64,000 nt of DNA from Vicia villosa (taxonomy: Eukaryota; Streptophyta; Magnoliopsida; Fabales; Fabaceae), in NCBI RefSeq assembly GCF_029867415.1, contig NC_081184.1, positions 105,075,692 to 105,139,691 on the forward strand. The letters are read 5' to 3'. The notes under the pieces are model-generated. The model was not told the DNA's origin and ran no database searches. It saw nothing but the letters and a program-made list of their open reading frames with translations. The stretch's first letter is position 1; each line of letters starts with the position of its first letter. Shown piece by piece: positions 46,204 through 57,513 of the stretch. The translations under genes were made by a program, and so were the position numbers.

Positions 46204-46657
46204 GGGTCCGTTTGTTTTGTTTTTTTTTTAAAAATGATTTTTATAGTGTTATATAATTTTGTGAAAAAAATTTACAAAGAAACTTTTTTTAAAAGTCTCA
46301 AAAGAAAATTTTGTTTGAATAGTTATTTTTAAAATGTGATTTTAGGTATTTAATCTATTTATGAAAAAAAAAATTAGATATCAAATTTTTAAAAAATCAC
46401 TTAATTTTGAAACTATTTCAAATAAATTTTTATAAAAAATCATTTTTGAAATACAACTTTTTAGAGAAATGTCGATTTTGACTAAATTTTGATCTTTAAT
46501 AATGTATATTTATGTTATAGGATATTAAAATTAGTGTTTCATTTTAGAAATAACGAATATAAAAAAATTTGTAATATTTTAAAAAACGGTTTTGAAAAAT
46601 CTATTTTCAAAACTACAAAAAAAAATCTATTTTTTTAAAGCTGAAACAAACAGGCTC
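46204..46657. mobile_element. Possible MITE with GGGTCCGTTTGTTT ends
   Basis: Left end GGGTCCGTTTGTTTTG and inverted right end GAGCCTGTTTGTTTCAGC match at most positions. The interior is AT-rich and partly self-complementary. The ends look like PIF/Harbinger (Tourist) MITEs, but I see no 3-bp duplication, so the family call is tentative. Confidence 0.5.
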
Positions 46658-46763
46658 AAACCTTTACATAGGCTCAAATCTTTACATGAAGCTTCATTTT
46701 AGAAAATATCTAATTGTGGAGAAAGAACTAAAGTTCAACAAAGTCTTTCAGTTGGTAGAAATA

Positions 46764-46895
46764 ATGAGGGTTTAAAAAACGGTCGTGGTCGTGTCACAGT
46801 CGCATAAAGGTTTTCGCGATTTCGGTCGGTATAGGTGCCGCAACACTGATTGATTTAAAAAACGATCGTGGTCGCGTCACAGTCGCATAAAGAAA
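46764..46895. repeat. Direct repeat, about 85-bp spacing
   Basis: TTTAAAAAACGGTCGTGGTC with following GTGTCACAGTCGCATAAAG at about 46771 recurs with few changes at about 46855. Confidence 0.85.
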
Positions 46896-47700
46896 GCAAC
46901 TTGATCAACATAGTGTTACGATAATCATTAATTAGGTTAAGGTATTGGATGAGTTGGCCAAATACTTAACACTTTGTTTGGTTTCAAGGAAAGTAAGGGA
47001 AAGGAAAATAGAGAGAATATAAAATTTAGTGACAAAGTGACCTGCACGTGGCAGTGGAAACACACAAAAAGCAAAACCTATGTACACCTTAGAAAATGGG
47101 CAACAAATATTAAAAACCAGAATACGAGGTTTACAAGGCAATAATGCTTTTTATTTTATTCCCACAAATTTAGCAATACTTCCTCTTATAGTAATGCCTC
47201 TTACCTTAAAACCTTTTGGTAAATTTTATTTTCCAATTTTAGTAACCTTAATATTGGAATGAAAAAAACAAGAAAGAATTATGACACTACTCGATTTGAC
47301 ACCTAAACGGGTTATAGCCATTGTTAAAAATCCTTTTAAACGCGAATATTTTTATTCGTGCATTTTAACTTTTTTTTACAATTTGCATTGTAATATTTTA
47401 TTATTATGCAAAGATAAAAATTTAAACAAATGTAAATATGATAGAATAAATTATAAAACCTTAATTCTAGAATTAAACAATTAAATTAAGAATAATTTTG
47501 TTTTGCTTCTAGATAGGTACAGTGTCGGCAAGGAGTACGATGTTTAAGATAGGAGACGTGGTCGATTTTCTTCCATTCATTCATATAGTTTTTTATCACT
47601 ACCTTATCCTCTTGGTTTGTCAATAATGTTTTTTATTTTATTAATTAATGGTACTTGTTTTAAATTATTTTATTATGCTGTTGCCACTTTTATGACTTGA
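46896..47700. other. Intergenic DNA left of the LINE
   Basis: No gene supported. The LINE reading frame opens right after TGA 47698-47700. Confidence 0.55.
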
Positions 47701-50250
47701 TATCGAGAGAATGCAAAGCTGACTGGTGTAGAAGAGATAAAGCAGGAGGTTTTTGATTACTTCTCTGAGGGGTATAAATGTCGGGAGGTAAGAAGACCGA
47801 GGCTTAGGGATCTTGATTTTAAAAAGATAGGGGACGAAGATAATCTTAGGCTCACTGCTGAATTTTCAGAGGAAGAGATTAGAAAAACTGTTTGGGATTG
47901 TGACGGTTCAAAGAGTCCCGGTCCAGATGGGATTAATTTTGAATTCATTAAAGAATTTTGGGATATTCTTAAGGGAGACTTTAAAAAATTCATCACAGAA
48001 TTTCATTCTAATGGAAGGTTGGTCAAAGGAGCCAATTGTTCTTTCATATCTTTGGTTCCTAAAGTGGAGAACCCGCTGAAGTTAAAAGATTTCCGACCGA
48101 TTTCGCTAATAGGTTGCATGTATAAAGTATTAGCTAAAATCCTAGCAAACAGGTTAAGGAAAGTGCTGCACAAGGTGATAGAAGAATCTCAGTTTGCATT
48201 TTTGGAGGGTAGACAAATAGGAAATGGTATTCTTATAGCAAATGAGCTAGTGAATGATGCTAAGAGGAGGAAAAGAGAAGCATTACTGTTCAAAGTCGAC
48301 TTTGAAAAGGTATACGACACGATAGATTGGAATTTTCTTGACTTTATGATGGAGAAGTCCGGCTTCGATATAAAATGGAGAAAGTGGATTAATGAATGTC
48401 TGCGAACCTCAACCATTTCAGTTTTGGTGAACGGGAGCCCCACAAAAGAGTTCTCGATGGGGAGGGGGTTGAGACAAGGAGACCCATTGTCCCCATTTTT
48501 ATTCCTTCTGGTGGCTGAAGGATTCAACTTAATGATGGAGAAATGTGTGCAGAAAAATCTCTTCGAAGGGTATCAGTTTGGTGGGGGGGAAGTAAAAGTA
48601 TCACATATCCAATTTGCTGATGATACGATCATTGTGGGAAAGAAAAGCTGGAGTAACGTATGGGCTATCAAAGCAACTCTCCAAATGTTTGAATTAGTCT
48701 CGGGGCTGAAAGTAAATTTCCATAAGAGTTCTCTAATTGGTGTGAATATTCACCAGGGTTGGATGGAGGATGCGGCTGGATCGTTGAACTGTAGAGTGGG
48801 AGGAACTCCATTCAAGTATCTTGGAATCCCTGTTGGTGGTAACCACCGCAGGGAGGGTTTTTGGCAACCAGTTATTGAGACTGTGAGACGAAGATTAGCC
48901 TCATGGAACAATAAGCATCTTTCAATTGGAGGCCGCACAATTCTCTTAAAGTCGGTACTGTATGCGCTTCCTGTCTACTTGTTATCATTTTTCAAAGCTC
49001 CAAACCGTGTTATCGCCAAATTGGAATCTCCGTTTAGGAATTTTTTATGGGGTGGGGATTTGGAGAAGAGAAAAGTAAACTGGGTGCATTGGGACAAGGT
49101 TTGTAGGGAGAAGGAAGAAGGAGGACTTGGAATCAAAAACCTAAAGGCGTTTAATCTTGCCTTGGTAGGTAAGTGGAAGTGGAGGCTTCTTGTAGAAAAA
49201 GATAAGTTATGGAATAAAGTGCTTAGGTGTAAGTATGGGGAGAGATGGTATGAAGGTGATAGGAATAATAGGTTCTATTCTCTGTGGTGGAGAGATTTAA
49301 AATATCTGGATAAGGGGGAAGAAGATTGTGCTAAAGATTGGTTTGTTAACAAATTGGCTAGAGAAGTGGGTAATGGGAAGGAAACATTATTGTGGGTTGA
49401 TCCTTGGTTGGAAGGTAAGAGTCTTAAAGGGTTGTATCCTGACTTGTTTAGAAAAGCTGGGAATAAAAATGATAAAGTGGGAGACTTATCTACGTCACAA
49501 AATGGAGGGCTGTTTTGGAATGGCAACTGGGAGGTTAGTTTGGATACGGAAGAGGCTAGGAAGGAAGAGGAGCTGAAAGACAAAATCCAATCGTTCTCAT
49601 TGAGAGACAATGTTAGGGATAGGTGGAAGTGGTTTAAGAATGACTATTCGGTTAAGGAGGCGTACTGTGCAATTATGAAAGAAATCACCAATGTTAGAAT
49701 AGAAGATAGGGAGCTAATGGCTGCTTGGAGTAAATTAGTTCCACTCAAAGTTTCGACTTTGGTGTGGAGGATTTGGCAGAATAGGATACCATCAAGAGAT
49801 AATTTAGTTAGTAGAGGCATCTTGGTTGCATCTCAAAATTCATGCCCATATGGCTGCGGTAGTGAGGAAAATGTCTCGCACATTTTCTTCGAATGTCCGT
49901 TAGCTTGGATTGCATGGAGCGAGGTCCTAAGATGGCTTGACTTTATATATGTTTCTCATAATTCAGCTGTTCAGAATTTTGTTCAGTTTACAGGGCTCAG
50001 CAGTGGCGGGCGAGTGTTTATAGAGAGATTCTCTGTTATTTGGTTTGCGTGTATTTGGGTTATCTGGAAGAGGAGAAACGAGAAGATTTTCCGAAATGCA
50101 GAAAATAGCAGGAGCGTTTTCCTTGAAGACATCCAGATGCTCTCTTGGAGATGGTTAAGGGCGAACATAAAAGGATTTAGTTATAGCTTAAATCAGTGGA
50201 TTTCAAACCCAAAGATTTGTCTAGGGTGGAGAGGCGGGACGATGATGTAG
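47701..50250 (+). CDS. LINE ORF2 C-terminal part: reverse transcriptase and zinc region
   Basis: 850 codons open from 47701 with no own start; TTG 48019 is internal. Upstream residues include D-G-S-K-S-P-G-P-D-G-I, the conserved segment before plant L1 RT. RT motifs in order: F-R-P-I-S-L-I-G near 48090, the first catalytic region with D in F-K-V-D-F-E-K near 48295, G-L-R-Q-G-D-P-L-S-P near 48470, F-A-D-D near 48612-48623, and Y-L-G-I-P-V-G near 48820. After RT, an H-W-D-K-V-C segment and the zinc region (C-P-Y-G-C-G, then H-I-F-F-E-C-P) near 49850-49900. The frame ends at TAG 50248-50250. All RT residues I would look for are present, but without endonuclease it could not move by the normal route. 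Confidence 0.93.
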   Translation, partial: YRENAKLTGVEEIKQEVFDYFSEGYKCREVRRPRLRDLDFKKIGDEDNLRLTAEFSEEEIRKTVWDCDGSKSPGPDGINFEFIKEFWDILKGDFKKFITEFHSNGRLVKGANCSFISLVPKVENPLKLKDFRPISLIGCMYKVLAKILANRLRKVLHKVIEESQFAFLEGRQIGNGILIANELVNDAKRRKREALLFKVDFEKVYDTIDWNFLDFMMEKSGFDIKWRKWINECLRTSTISVLVNGSPTKEFSMGRGLRQGDPLSPFLFLLVAEGFNLMMEKCVQKNLFEGYQFGGGEVKVSHIQFADDTIIVGKKSWSNVWAIKATLQMFELVSGLKVNFHKSSLIGVNIHQGWMEDAAGSLNCRVGGTPFKYLGIPVGGNHRREGFWQPVIETVRRRLASWNNKHLSIGGRTILLKSVLYALPVYLLSFFKAPNRVIAKLESPFRNFLWGGDLEKRKVNWVHWDKVCREKEEGGLGIKNLKAFNLALVGKWKWRLLVEKDKLWNKVLRCKYGERWYEGDRNNRFYSLWWRDLKYLDKGEEDCAKDWFVNKLAREVGNGKETLLWVDPWLEGKSLKGLYPDLFRKAGNKNDKVGDLSTSQNGGLFWNGNWEVSLDTEEARKEEELKDKIQSFSLRDNVRDRWKWFKNDYSVKEAYCAIMKEITNVRIEDRELMAAWSKLVPLKVSTLVWRIWQNRIPSRDNLVSRGILVASQNSCPYGCGSEENVSHIFFECPLAWIAWSEVLRWLDFIYVSHNSAVQNFVQFTGLSSGGRVFIERFSVIWFACIWVIWKRRNEKIFRNAENSRSVFLEDIQMLSWRWLRANIKGFSYSLNQWISNPKICLGWRGGTMM

Positions 50251-50964
50251 GGAGTAACATGGAGCTTGCGAGCGTGTTTTGGTGACTCTCAATTTGGCTT
50301 GGTGAAGATGACACTGTTGAGAGATTGGAGACAATTGGATGAATATTCTGAAAGAGTTTACAACACTAGAAGAAGATGATGGTCGTTTAGAATTATGTAG
50401 TGTTGCAATCCATGAAGCAGACTTCACATGGTCCTGGGAATTATAGAACAATAAAAAAAAGAAATGGATGCCCTATGTTGAGGAACCTCCAGGTGACCAT
50501 GCTTCTGGTTGTCAGACTGATGCCCATGGAAGAAATGGCCAGAGGACAGAATTTGTGAGCAAGCAGGGAGAGACCAGTTTGTTTAGGTGGCATAAGGGAG
50601 TTCTTTGGACAGCGGTGAGGTTCCAATATTTGAAATGCTCAAAATCTATTATCCAGCCGGCTACATCAGTTTTGCTAGTTTATACGTCGCGGTTTGGTGG
50701 ACACAGATTAGAGTTAGCAGTATATAGGAATTTGTTTTATGTATCTTCATAATGAAGCTAAGTCTGTAGGTATGTGCAACAAGTGATTTTGGTATTAAAC
50801 TGAATACTTGGAAGTAACATCTATGTACTTGGTTGTAAAGTTGTAAAGGGGTGTTAATTCTGATGTGGTGTACTGGTGTGTTTGGGTATGGATGTCATGC
50901 TTGGCATGTCTCATGCCTCTCTTTTAGTAATAAATATTTATTTTGGCCTTCCAAAAAAAAAAAA
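47701..50964 (+). mobile_element. 5'-truncated L1-type LINE with open RT frame
   Basis: The element lacks ORF1 and the endonuclease domain, but keeps RT and the zinc region in one open frame. It is followed by about 0.7 kb of 3' UTR ending TTTGGCCTTCC and a 12-A tail (50953-50964). I could not identify a target duplication, so the exact 5' junction (near 47700) is uncertain. Confidence 0.9.
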
Positions 50965-51099
50965 TACTCACTTACTATTTTAATATTTATTAGTTTTCGG
51001 TTTCTTTAAGCCTTGGCTGTCTTACAAGTGGGATGCTCAACTTGGCATGATTTGACTTTTATTTGCTTTCCCTTTTTCTTTTCTTTCTTAAAAATATTT

Positions 51100-52553
51100 G
51101 ACAATTTCTTTTTTCACCCTACACTTTCTTACAATTTTTTTATGAAAATTTAAAAATTGTCCTTAAATTCAGAAATGTATTTTCAGACGCATCTATTTTT
51201 TATTATGTTTGATTTTAGTTCGAAGATGCATCTCCAAAATTATATATGATATGTTTTAGACATGTATATCTTAAAATAGTTATGATATTTTAAATGAAAA
51301 ACAAAAAACAAAGACAATATACTCATGAGCAAGCTTTACAAACCAAATAATTTGACATTAAATTAAAAAACTCAACATTACATAGATAATTGATAATCGG
51401 AAATTTAACATTACATATCGTTATAAACGGGTAGTTCAGGACATTGCAGCATGTTAATAATATCTTCGACGTATCTTGCAATCTTCACATCCACTTCAAT
51501 CGGACCCTTTGTTACATAACAGCGAAAAGTACTCCACATAACCTCTAAATCTCCATTTGCCTTCAGCTCGAAGTTGGTGAACTGTATCTTCTCGTCGCTA
51601 TCAAACAATGGTGAACGATACTCGAGCTTAATAACTCATCGATTTTTTAAATATCGCAGGAGAGTGACCTTGAGGGCAATTTTGGGTTTTTAGAGGTGTG
51701 AGCTACAACATATGGATGGAAAGAGAAATTGGTTTGAAGATGCATCTCCGAAAATTTCTATGGTGAATCTCCGAAAACATCTCTGATCTCATTTACTACA
51801 CGTTTTTCATTGAAATTGGCGCAGTTTCCGAAGACTCTATGTTGATTTTAACCAATACTAGAGTAATAGGAATTGTATCTTCGTGTTTTGCCCCTTGCGT
51901 TCTTGCTTTTCTGGCCTTTACGCGATCTAGCGTAAAAAACTCCATTTTCTAAAAAATTGACTCTGAATTGAAATTTTACTGTGTCATCTCATCAAAAAAA
52001 TAAGGGATCAAAGCCCCGTAAATACAAGACACCACCCTAAAAATCCTAAATTCCTTATTTTTTTTCTATTTTATTTGATTTATTTTTTGTTTTTCATATT
52101 TTTGAAAAATTTGAAAAACATTGTAGACTCTTAATTTGGTTTTTAGTTGTATATTCATATTTTTACAATTTAATTTTAACCATTTTTCTATTTTTTAATT
52201 TTTTTTCCAATAGGGACATTGTTGATATTTACATATTTGTTGCAATATTGCTGATGCATGACTACTAGGTCTACCTATTGGGATACACCAAATACTAAAT
52301 TAAAAAAACACAACAGGACAGACACTTACGAATATGCATATCCGAAAACATCTTTTTTTTGTTGTAAAAAAATAGGGTATTTTCTGGTATGCATCTTCAA
52401 AATTAAGTACAATATAATAGAGTGACTCACTCGTTTGCGTTCAATTTTGTGAAACATAGGTGCGTCCAGAGATGCATCTCCGAATTTTAAGGATATTTTT
52501 AGATTTTCACCAATGATTTATGATAAGGTAAAAGGGAGTGAAAAGAAATTCTC
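51100..52553. mobile_element. MULE-2: Mutator-like element with GATGCATCTCCGAA subterminal repeats (1454 bp)
   Basis: Inverted repeats of about 90 bp or more: left GACAATTTCTTTTTTCACCC through CCTTAAATTCAGAAATG, right its imperfect complement. Flanked by AAATATTT on both sides (51092-51099 and 52554-52561), an 8- to 9-bp duplication. The motif GATGCATCTCCGAA or a close variant recurs near 51225, 51738, 51765, 52332, 52388 and 52470. No transposase is visible. Confidence 0.75.
51411..51608 (-). pseudogene. Unassigned short frame inside MULE-2
   Basis: 65 codons with an acidic, aromatic-rich composition (F-D-S-D-E-K-I-Q-F-T-N-F-E-L). I have the impression that similar segments occur near the N-terminus of legume MULE-related proteins, but cannot confirm it. 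It may be a relic of the element's transposase or of a captured gene fragment. Confidence 0.35.
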
Positions 52554-53234
52554 AAATATTTTTCTCTATTATTTTATTGGGCCAACCCATTTTCATTTAA
52601 AAAAATATTATTGCCATTTTTTTTCTAAAAAAAGAAAAGTATATCTCATACCCCACCATTTATCCCTATATCCCTACAGTTTTGTAAATATTTCAAATTT
52701 ATCCTTTTTAATTTCACTTTAATCTTTTAACTTTTACCATCCGTTTGAATCTTCTAGAATTGGCAATTGTGTACCCTACTTATGTGAACCAGATAACTTG
52801 ACTTGAATACATCTGATATGTTAAGTTACTAAACCGGAGAACTTAATACCATGATTTTTGGTTATTATATATTTCACGCCGGATAACATATTGCGTAGTT
52901 ATCTGATTTACAAAAGTCAACCAGATAACTTTTCTATTTATTTTTCGATTATGTTTTTCTACTAACTAGATAACTTACACCTAAGTTTTTCGGCGATGTT
53001 TTTTTACTAACCAGATTACTTACTTCTAAGTATTCTGGTACACATTTTTTATAAATTTTTTTATGTTTTGTTAATTTTTTATATTTAAATTTAACATATA
53101 TGATTATTCTTTTGATGACATGCGATAAAAACCATATATGTGTAAAAACCACTGATATATTCTCAACTACACAAAAATTTGTTACACGAGAAGAGACGAC
53201 AAGGTGGATTAGATAGGTTGGAATCAGAAATAAA

Positions 53235-54330
53235 GTGGCAGCTATAATAACTCGCTCAGATGCCAAAACAGACAGGAGAGGAAGAAGTAACAAAGTAATA
53301 TTTTGTTGTGATAAAGGTGGAAAATACAAAGTAGGAGATAGTGTAGCACAAAATGCTACTAAGAAATGTGGTTGTCCATTCAAAAATAGGTCAACACCGT
53401 CAAAATATGGTGTTGGATGGACAATTGATGTAAAATGTGAACTTCATAACTATGGTTTATCAGATATATTTGAAGGTCATTCGTTTATAGGTCGACTAAA
53501 TGCAGGTGAACAATAACATATTATTGATTTAACAAAACATCATGTTCCAGCAAGACACATACTATTTTCATTGCAAGAACGGGATCTGGAGAACGTCACT
53601 TGGATCACACAAATATATAAACATAAGAGTAAGTTACAGAAATACATCATAGGTCCTAGAACGGAAATGCAACATTTGTTTAAGTTGTTAGAGGATTCAG
53701 ATTATGTTTACTTGAGTAGGAAAAAAATATGAGTCAGAAGTTGTGAGAGATGTTTTCTAGGCCCACCCAAAGTCAGTGATGTTATTGAGTTTATTTTCTA
53801 TTGTGTTTATTATGGACAACACGCACAAGACAAACAAGTATATGCAACCTCTGTTTGAAGTAGTTGGTATGACATTAACTAAGTTAATATTTGTTGTTGC
53901 ATTTTCCTATATGAAATCTGAGAAGACAAAGAATTTTGTTGGGTATTGGATAAGTTGAAACAACTGTTTACTAAGCAAGGGTTATGGCCATATGTGATTT
54001 TGATTGATAGAGATCTTGCTTTGATGAAAGCAATTGGAACAATATTTCCAAGGACAATTCATTTTCTTCGTTGATTTCACATCAACAAAAATATGAAATC
54101 AAAGTGCAATGAATATGTTGTGAATAATATGCGAGAGCCGATAGAGAAACTATGGTATGAACTTGTAAAAGCTAATGATGAGGTAGAGTACCATCATCAA
54201 TTGCAACAACTTGAGCACACATGTGTTGATTTTAGAGAATATTTTTATCATGTGAAAGACACATGGTTGAATCCTCATATGCATATATTTGTTGGAGCAT
54301 GAATCAATCAAGTGTTGCATTTGAAAAATA
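53235..54330 (+). pseudogene. Mutator-like (MULE/FAR1-type) transposase, degraded
   Basis: The first stretch (53235-53516) holds the zinc-binding N-terminal region, with K-C-G-C-P-F and the following C-x-L-H-N-Y segment. After a stop at 53514 the same frame continues to about 53725. It then shifts to another frame (53700-53958), which contains the first catalytic-type Asp in M-D-N-T-H-K-T-N-K-Y, normally D-S-T-Y-K-T-N. A further shift back leads to I-D-R-D-L-A-L-M (second Asp region) near 54003 and a C-x-x-H-like F-H-I-N-K-N, where the Cys-containing codon is followed by a stop. At least two frameshifts and several stops: inactive. Confidence 0.82.
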
Positions 54331-54479
54331 GATATGTTTGATTTTAGCCATTGTTTATTTATCTTAATATTATGGAAAACACTCATGAACCTAACACTAT
54401 TACACAACATGAATATTATCAATTAAAATAATTATAAATAAATAAATATTAGTCAAAATAATATTAAAATAAACATTTG

Positions 54480-55150
54480 TACTTGTAGCAGAGAGGCATA
54501 TCTATCGAGCTATTTGCAAGTAAAGAAGGAAGCGTCTCCTAAATATCTGTAGAGTGTGACAAGTGCAACTGCCCCCATCTATATCTACCACTTCTAGCCA
54601 AGTCCCTAAATAGGGATAAATATATTGCCGCTACAAAAGTAAAAGTCTTGTCAGCAAAAATGGTGCAACTTACCAACAATAGCATATAGGCTCTAGCAGC
54701 ACAGTCAAATTAACTATCAGCTTGCTGACGTAAAAATACATCCTTCAACCAATCCATCTTATAATAAGGACCCCTACAAATACAGACCTCTTTAGTTTCC
54801 TACTCCAAGGGAACACCCAACAGATCAATAGCAAGAGTAATAGCATCAACATCAGTGAAACCTTGTGCAGGGTCCCAGAACTCACCCCTACACGGTAAAT
54901 GAAGAAGACCAGAAACATCATTCAGTGTAATGTTCATCTCGCCAAATGGAATATGAAAGGATAATTTTTTTGGATGTCATCTCTCTATAAATGTTGATAG
55001 TAAATTTTGATATATCCTTGACAAACTAGTTCTCTAGAGAGAGGATAGTCCATAGTTAGACAACCAACTCTATTAGCGGTGGGAGATTGTGTGAAACCCA
55101 TCCTATCAATTTTCTACCATGTGCAACAATCTTTAATTCTTTCTTCAGAT
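54480..55150 (-). pseudogene. Plant mobile domain (PMD, MAIN-like) gene relic inside MULE-3
   Basis: The minus strand from about 55150 to 54480 encodes, with several stops, F-H-I-P-F-G-E-M-N-I-T-L-N-D-V, then G-L-L-H-L-P, then the A-Y-M-L-L-L and I-F-A-D-K-T segments and L-A-R-S-G-R-Y-R-W-G. These are the conserved parts of the plant mobile domain family (PF10536), known both from MAIN-type genes and from Mutator-like elements. In a full-length protein the domain is several hundred residues; only the middle is readable here. Its orientation is opposite to the transposase. Confidence 0.75.
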
Positions 55151-55832
55151 GTCTCTCCTAAAAACAATTTATAATATATGTTATAAAATATAAGTAATTA
55201 AAATTAAAAAGGATTCAACATAAAATGATAGAGATTAAATTACCTCGCTGTATCATAAATGATGAACAACATGATCCTGGTACCTCACCAGAAGAGACGT
55301 ACCATACCCCCCGGGGAATTGCAGTTGTTGTGGACCAGACTTAGGTGCGACTATTTGATGTTCCTCTCCATCCATTACCTGTCAAGATTGTTGTTCTTCA
55401 CCTTTTCGTCAACTAATTTCCACGTTCGACCCATTCTTGCATGCCACTAAAACTAACAAAAAAATGAGAATAGTAAGAACCGGATAACATGGTTCCAAGT
55501 TATCCGGTTAGCAATAATGTGAACCGAATAACCACGTGCTAAGTTATCTAGTTTGTAACATTTTTCGCAATCAAATTGAAAAACTTACTTGTAAGATTTC
55601 TGGTATGTTGAAAGAGTGAACTGTATATCTTTACTTCGTGTTCTCCAGTGGGTTGCTGAATCGGATATCTTAGGTTTATGTTATCCGATTTGCAACTGCT
55701 CTCACTTTCTAAAAATAAAACCAGGAAAAAGTGATTATTTTAAGGTTTAGGCATTTATAAAGGGCTATTTTGATCTACACTTGTAATTTATAGGGGTAGA
55801 GGGATAAATGATGGGGTATTGAGTATAATTTT

Positions 55833-56672
55833 CTTAACAAAATATTTTTTTGTCTATCCCATTATTATTTTGTGGCATGTGAAGTTATATTTTTTCTTTT
55901 GATAAATAAATTGATTTTATACACATTAGAAAAATTACACTTAAAAATATAATATGACAACAAATTTCAGCTGATCCTTTTTAGATGGTAAAAATAGTCA
56001 ATTCTCTTTAAAATTACATTTACATATCTAAGAAAATGTTATGCACGATTCTTTGAACTATTTATAAAAAATCTATAATTATTTTATATTATTAAATTAA
56101 AAATGTCATATACAATTAGTATAAAAATATATTGATCGTAAAAACACGTTTTAAGATTGTCTATCACATAATTTTGTTTTGTTGAAATATTAAGTAAATC
56201 ATTCTTATAGAACATTTTTCAATGTAAATTTCACCTTAGGAAATATGTGCTTAGAAGGGTACCTAGTGACAAAAATAGATCATGTTAATAGATAAGCACC
56301 TATGATTTAACTTACATTAATCGCATGTCAAACTCATTTTAAATAAAGAAGCTTAAATTTTTTTATAAATCTATCTAGTTTAAAAAAAGTTAATATGTAG
56401 ATCATAAAAAAGGGTTTAGACCTTGCAAACCAATCTTCTTGAGTAAATATGAAATGTAAGTCAACTAAAATAAAAATAGAAATATAAAGAATTTAACAAT
56501 ACAATTTTTTTATAAAGATATCACTCTTAATAGTGTGAAATAAAATAGTTAATTAGTGATAAAATATTGTACTTTAGTTCAATAGTTGAATTTTGGTTGA
56601 TCGATTTTGAATGACTTGAAATTAATAATTAAACAGATATAAATTAGGTTTGGTTGATTTTGATTATGTAAA
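55833..56672. other. AT-rich intergenic DNA, nothing recognised
   Basis: No gene or element end supported. It would be expected to hold the left flank of element G, but I see neither the missing LTR start nor RTE sequence here. Confidence 0.5.
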
Positions 56673-57499
56673 GGTAATCAAACAGATGCAGAATATTCTA
56701 ATAGAATATTATGCAATCCTATGTGGCGCAGATTTAAAGGTCAAAAGAATCAAGTCTGAATATTGAAGATTATGCAGTTTCTAATTATGGAGATAATTTA
56801 GGAAACTTATGATTGAAGACCTTTCTTTTAGCAGAATATTTCTGCTGATTTGTAACAGCAAATATAGTTATGATTGTAAGCCCAAGTCCAGTTCGGAATA
56901 TGTTATAAATAGGAAACTCTGTAACCTAGTTTTAAGAAGCAAACCGGGTATTGAAAAGATGTAAACATTAGGGTTTGTTAAGATACACCACCCAAGCTGT
57001 GGGATGGCTGTCATGTTCTTCTCGAAACCTGTAGGTAAGATAAGTATTGTTCTCACTCGAATCTTGTAGGTAAGAGTTGAGTGTTTTGTTTCTTGATTGA
57101 AGTTGTTAAGCAAGATCAAATATATTTTCATGTTGTTGTTTAAATAGCTGTTACAGGGTTGTAACAGTTAGGTATCACTAGGGAGTGAGCAGATGTTCTC
57201 TTGTCTTAGATGGAGTTCTAAGATAAAGGTTGCATTGGGTAGTGACTAGGTAAACCAGAGGTTGTTTATCTGTAAACCAGAGGTTGTTTACATAAAATAA
57301 TACTGCTGATATTGAAATTTTCTTCCTGGCTTGGTAGCCCCCAGAGTAGGTAGTTTGACCGAACTGGATTAACAATTCATTGTGTTTTTTGTCTTTCTGC
57401 ACTGTTAGTTGTTTTCATACCTTGTCTGTTTGTATAATGTCAGATCAGATGTCACTACATCCTTATATGACATCTGAGTGTGCTGTCACCAGAATTTCA
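56673..57499 (+). repeat. 5' LTR of G, truncated at its start
   Basis: Aligns with about 62977-63804. Ends CCAGAATTTCA before the PBS. The first 190 bp or so, TGTTAATGCC onward, are replaced by unrelated AT-rich sequence. Contains a 17-bp direct repeat AAACCAGAGGTTGTTTA near 57252 and 57274, shared by the other LTR. Confidence 0.85.
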
Positions 57500-57501
57500 A
57501 T

Positions 57502-57513
57502 TGGTGTCAGAGC
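57502..57513 (+). other. Primer-binding site of G
   Basis: TGGTGTCAGAGC, one base from the common initiator-Met tRNA site TGGTATCAGAGC, starting two bases after the LTR. Confidence 0.88.

Larger units (their letters stand above)
52634..55832. mobile_element. MULE-3: Mutator-like element with transposase and plant-mobile-domain relics (3199 bp)
   Basis: Inverted ends: left GAAAAGTATATCTCATACCC, right (inverted) GAAAATTATACTCAATACCC, with similarity continuing through CATTTATCCCT. The flanks CTAAAAAAA and TTAACAAAA match at 7 of 9 positions. Variants of AACCGGATAACTTA occur in clusters at about 52786-53030 and 55478-55690, in both orientations. The interior carries a broken transposase (plus) and a broken PMD gene (minus), placed tail to tail. 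Confidence 0.78.

Noticed and set aside
54150..54422. Minus-strand frame of 90 codons
   Set aside because: Antisense shadow of the degraded MULE transposase.
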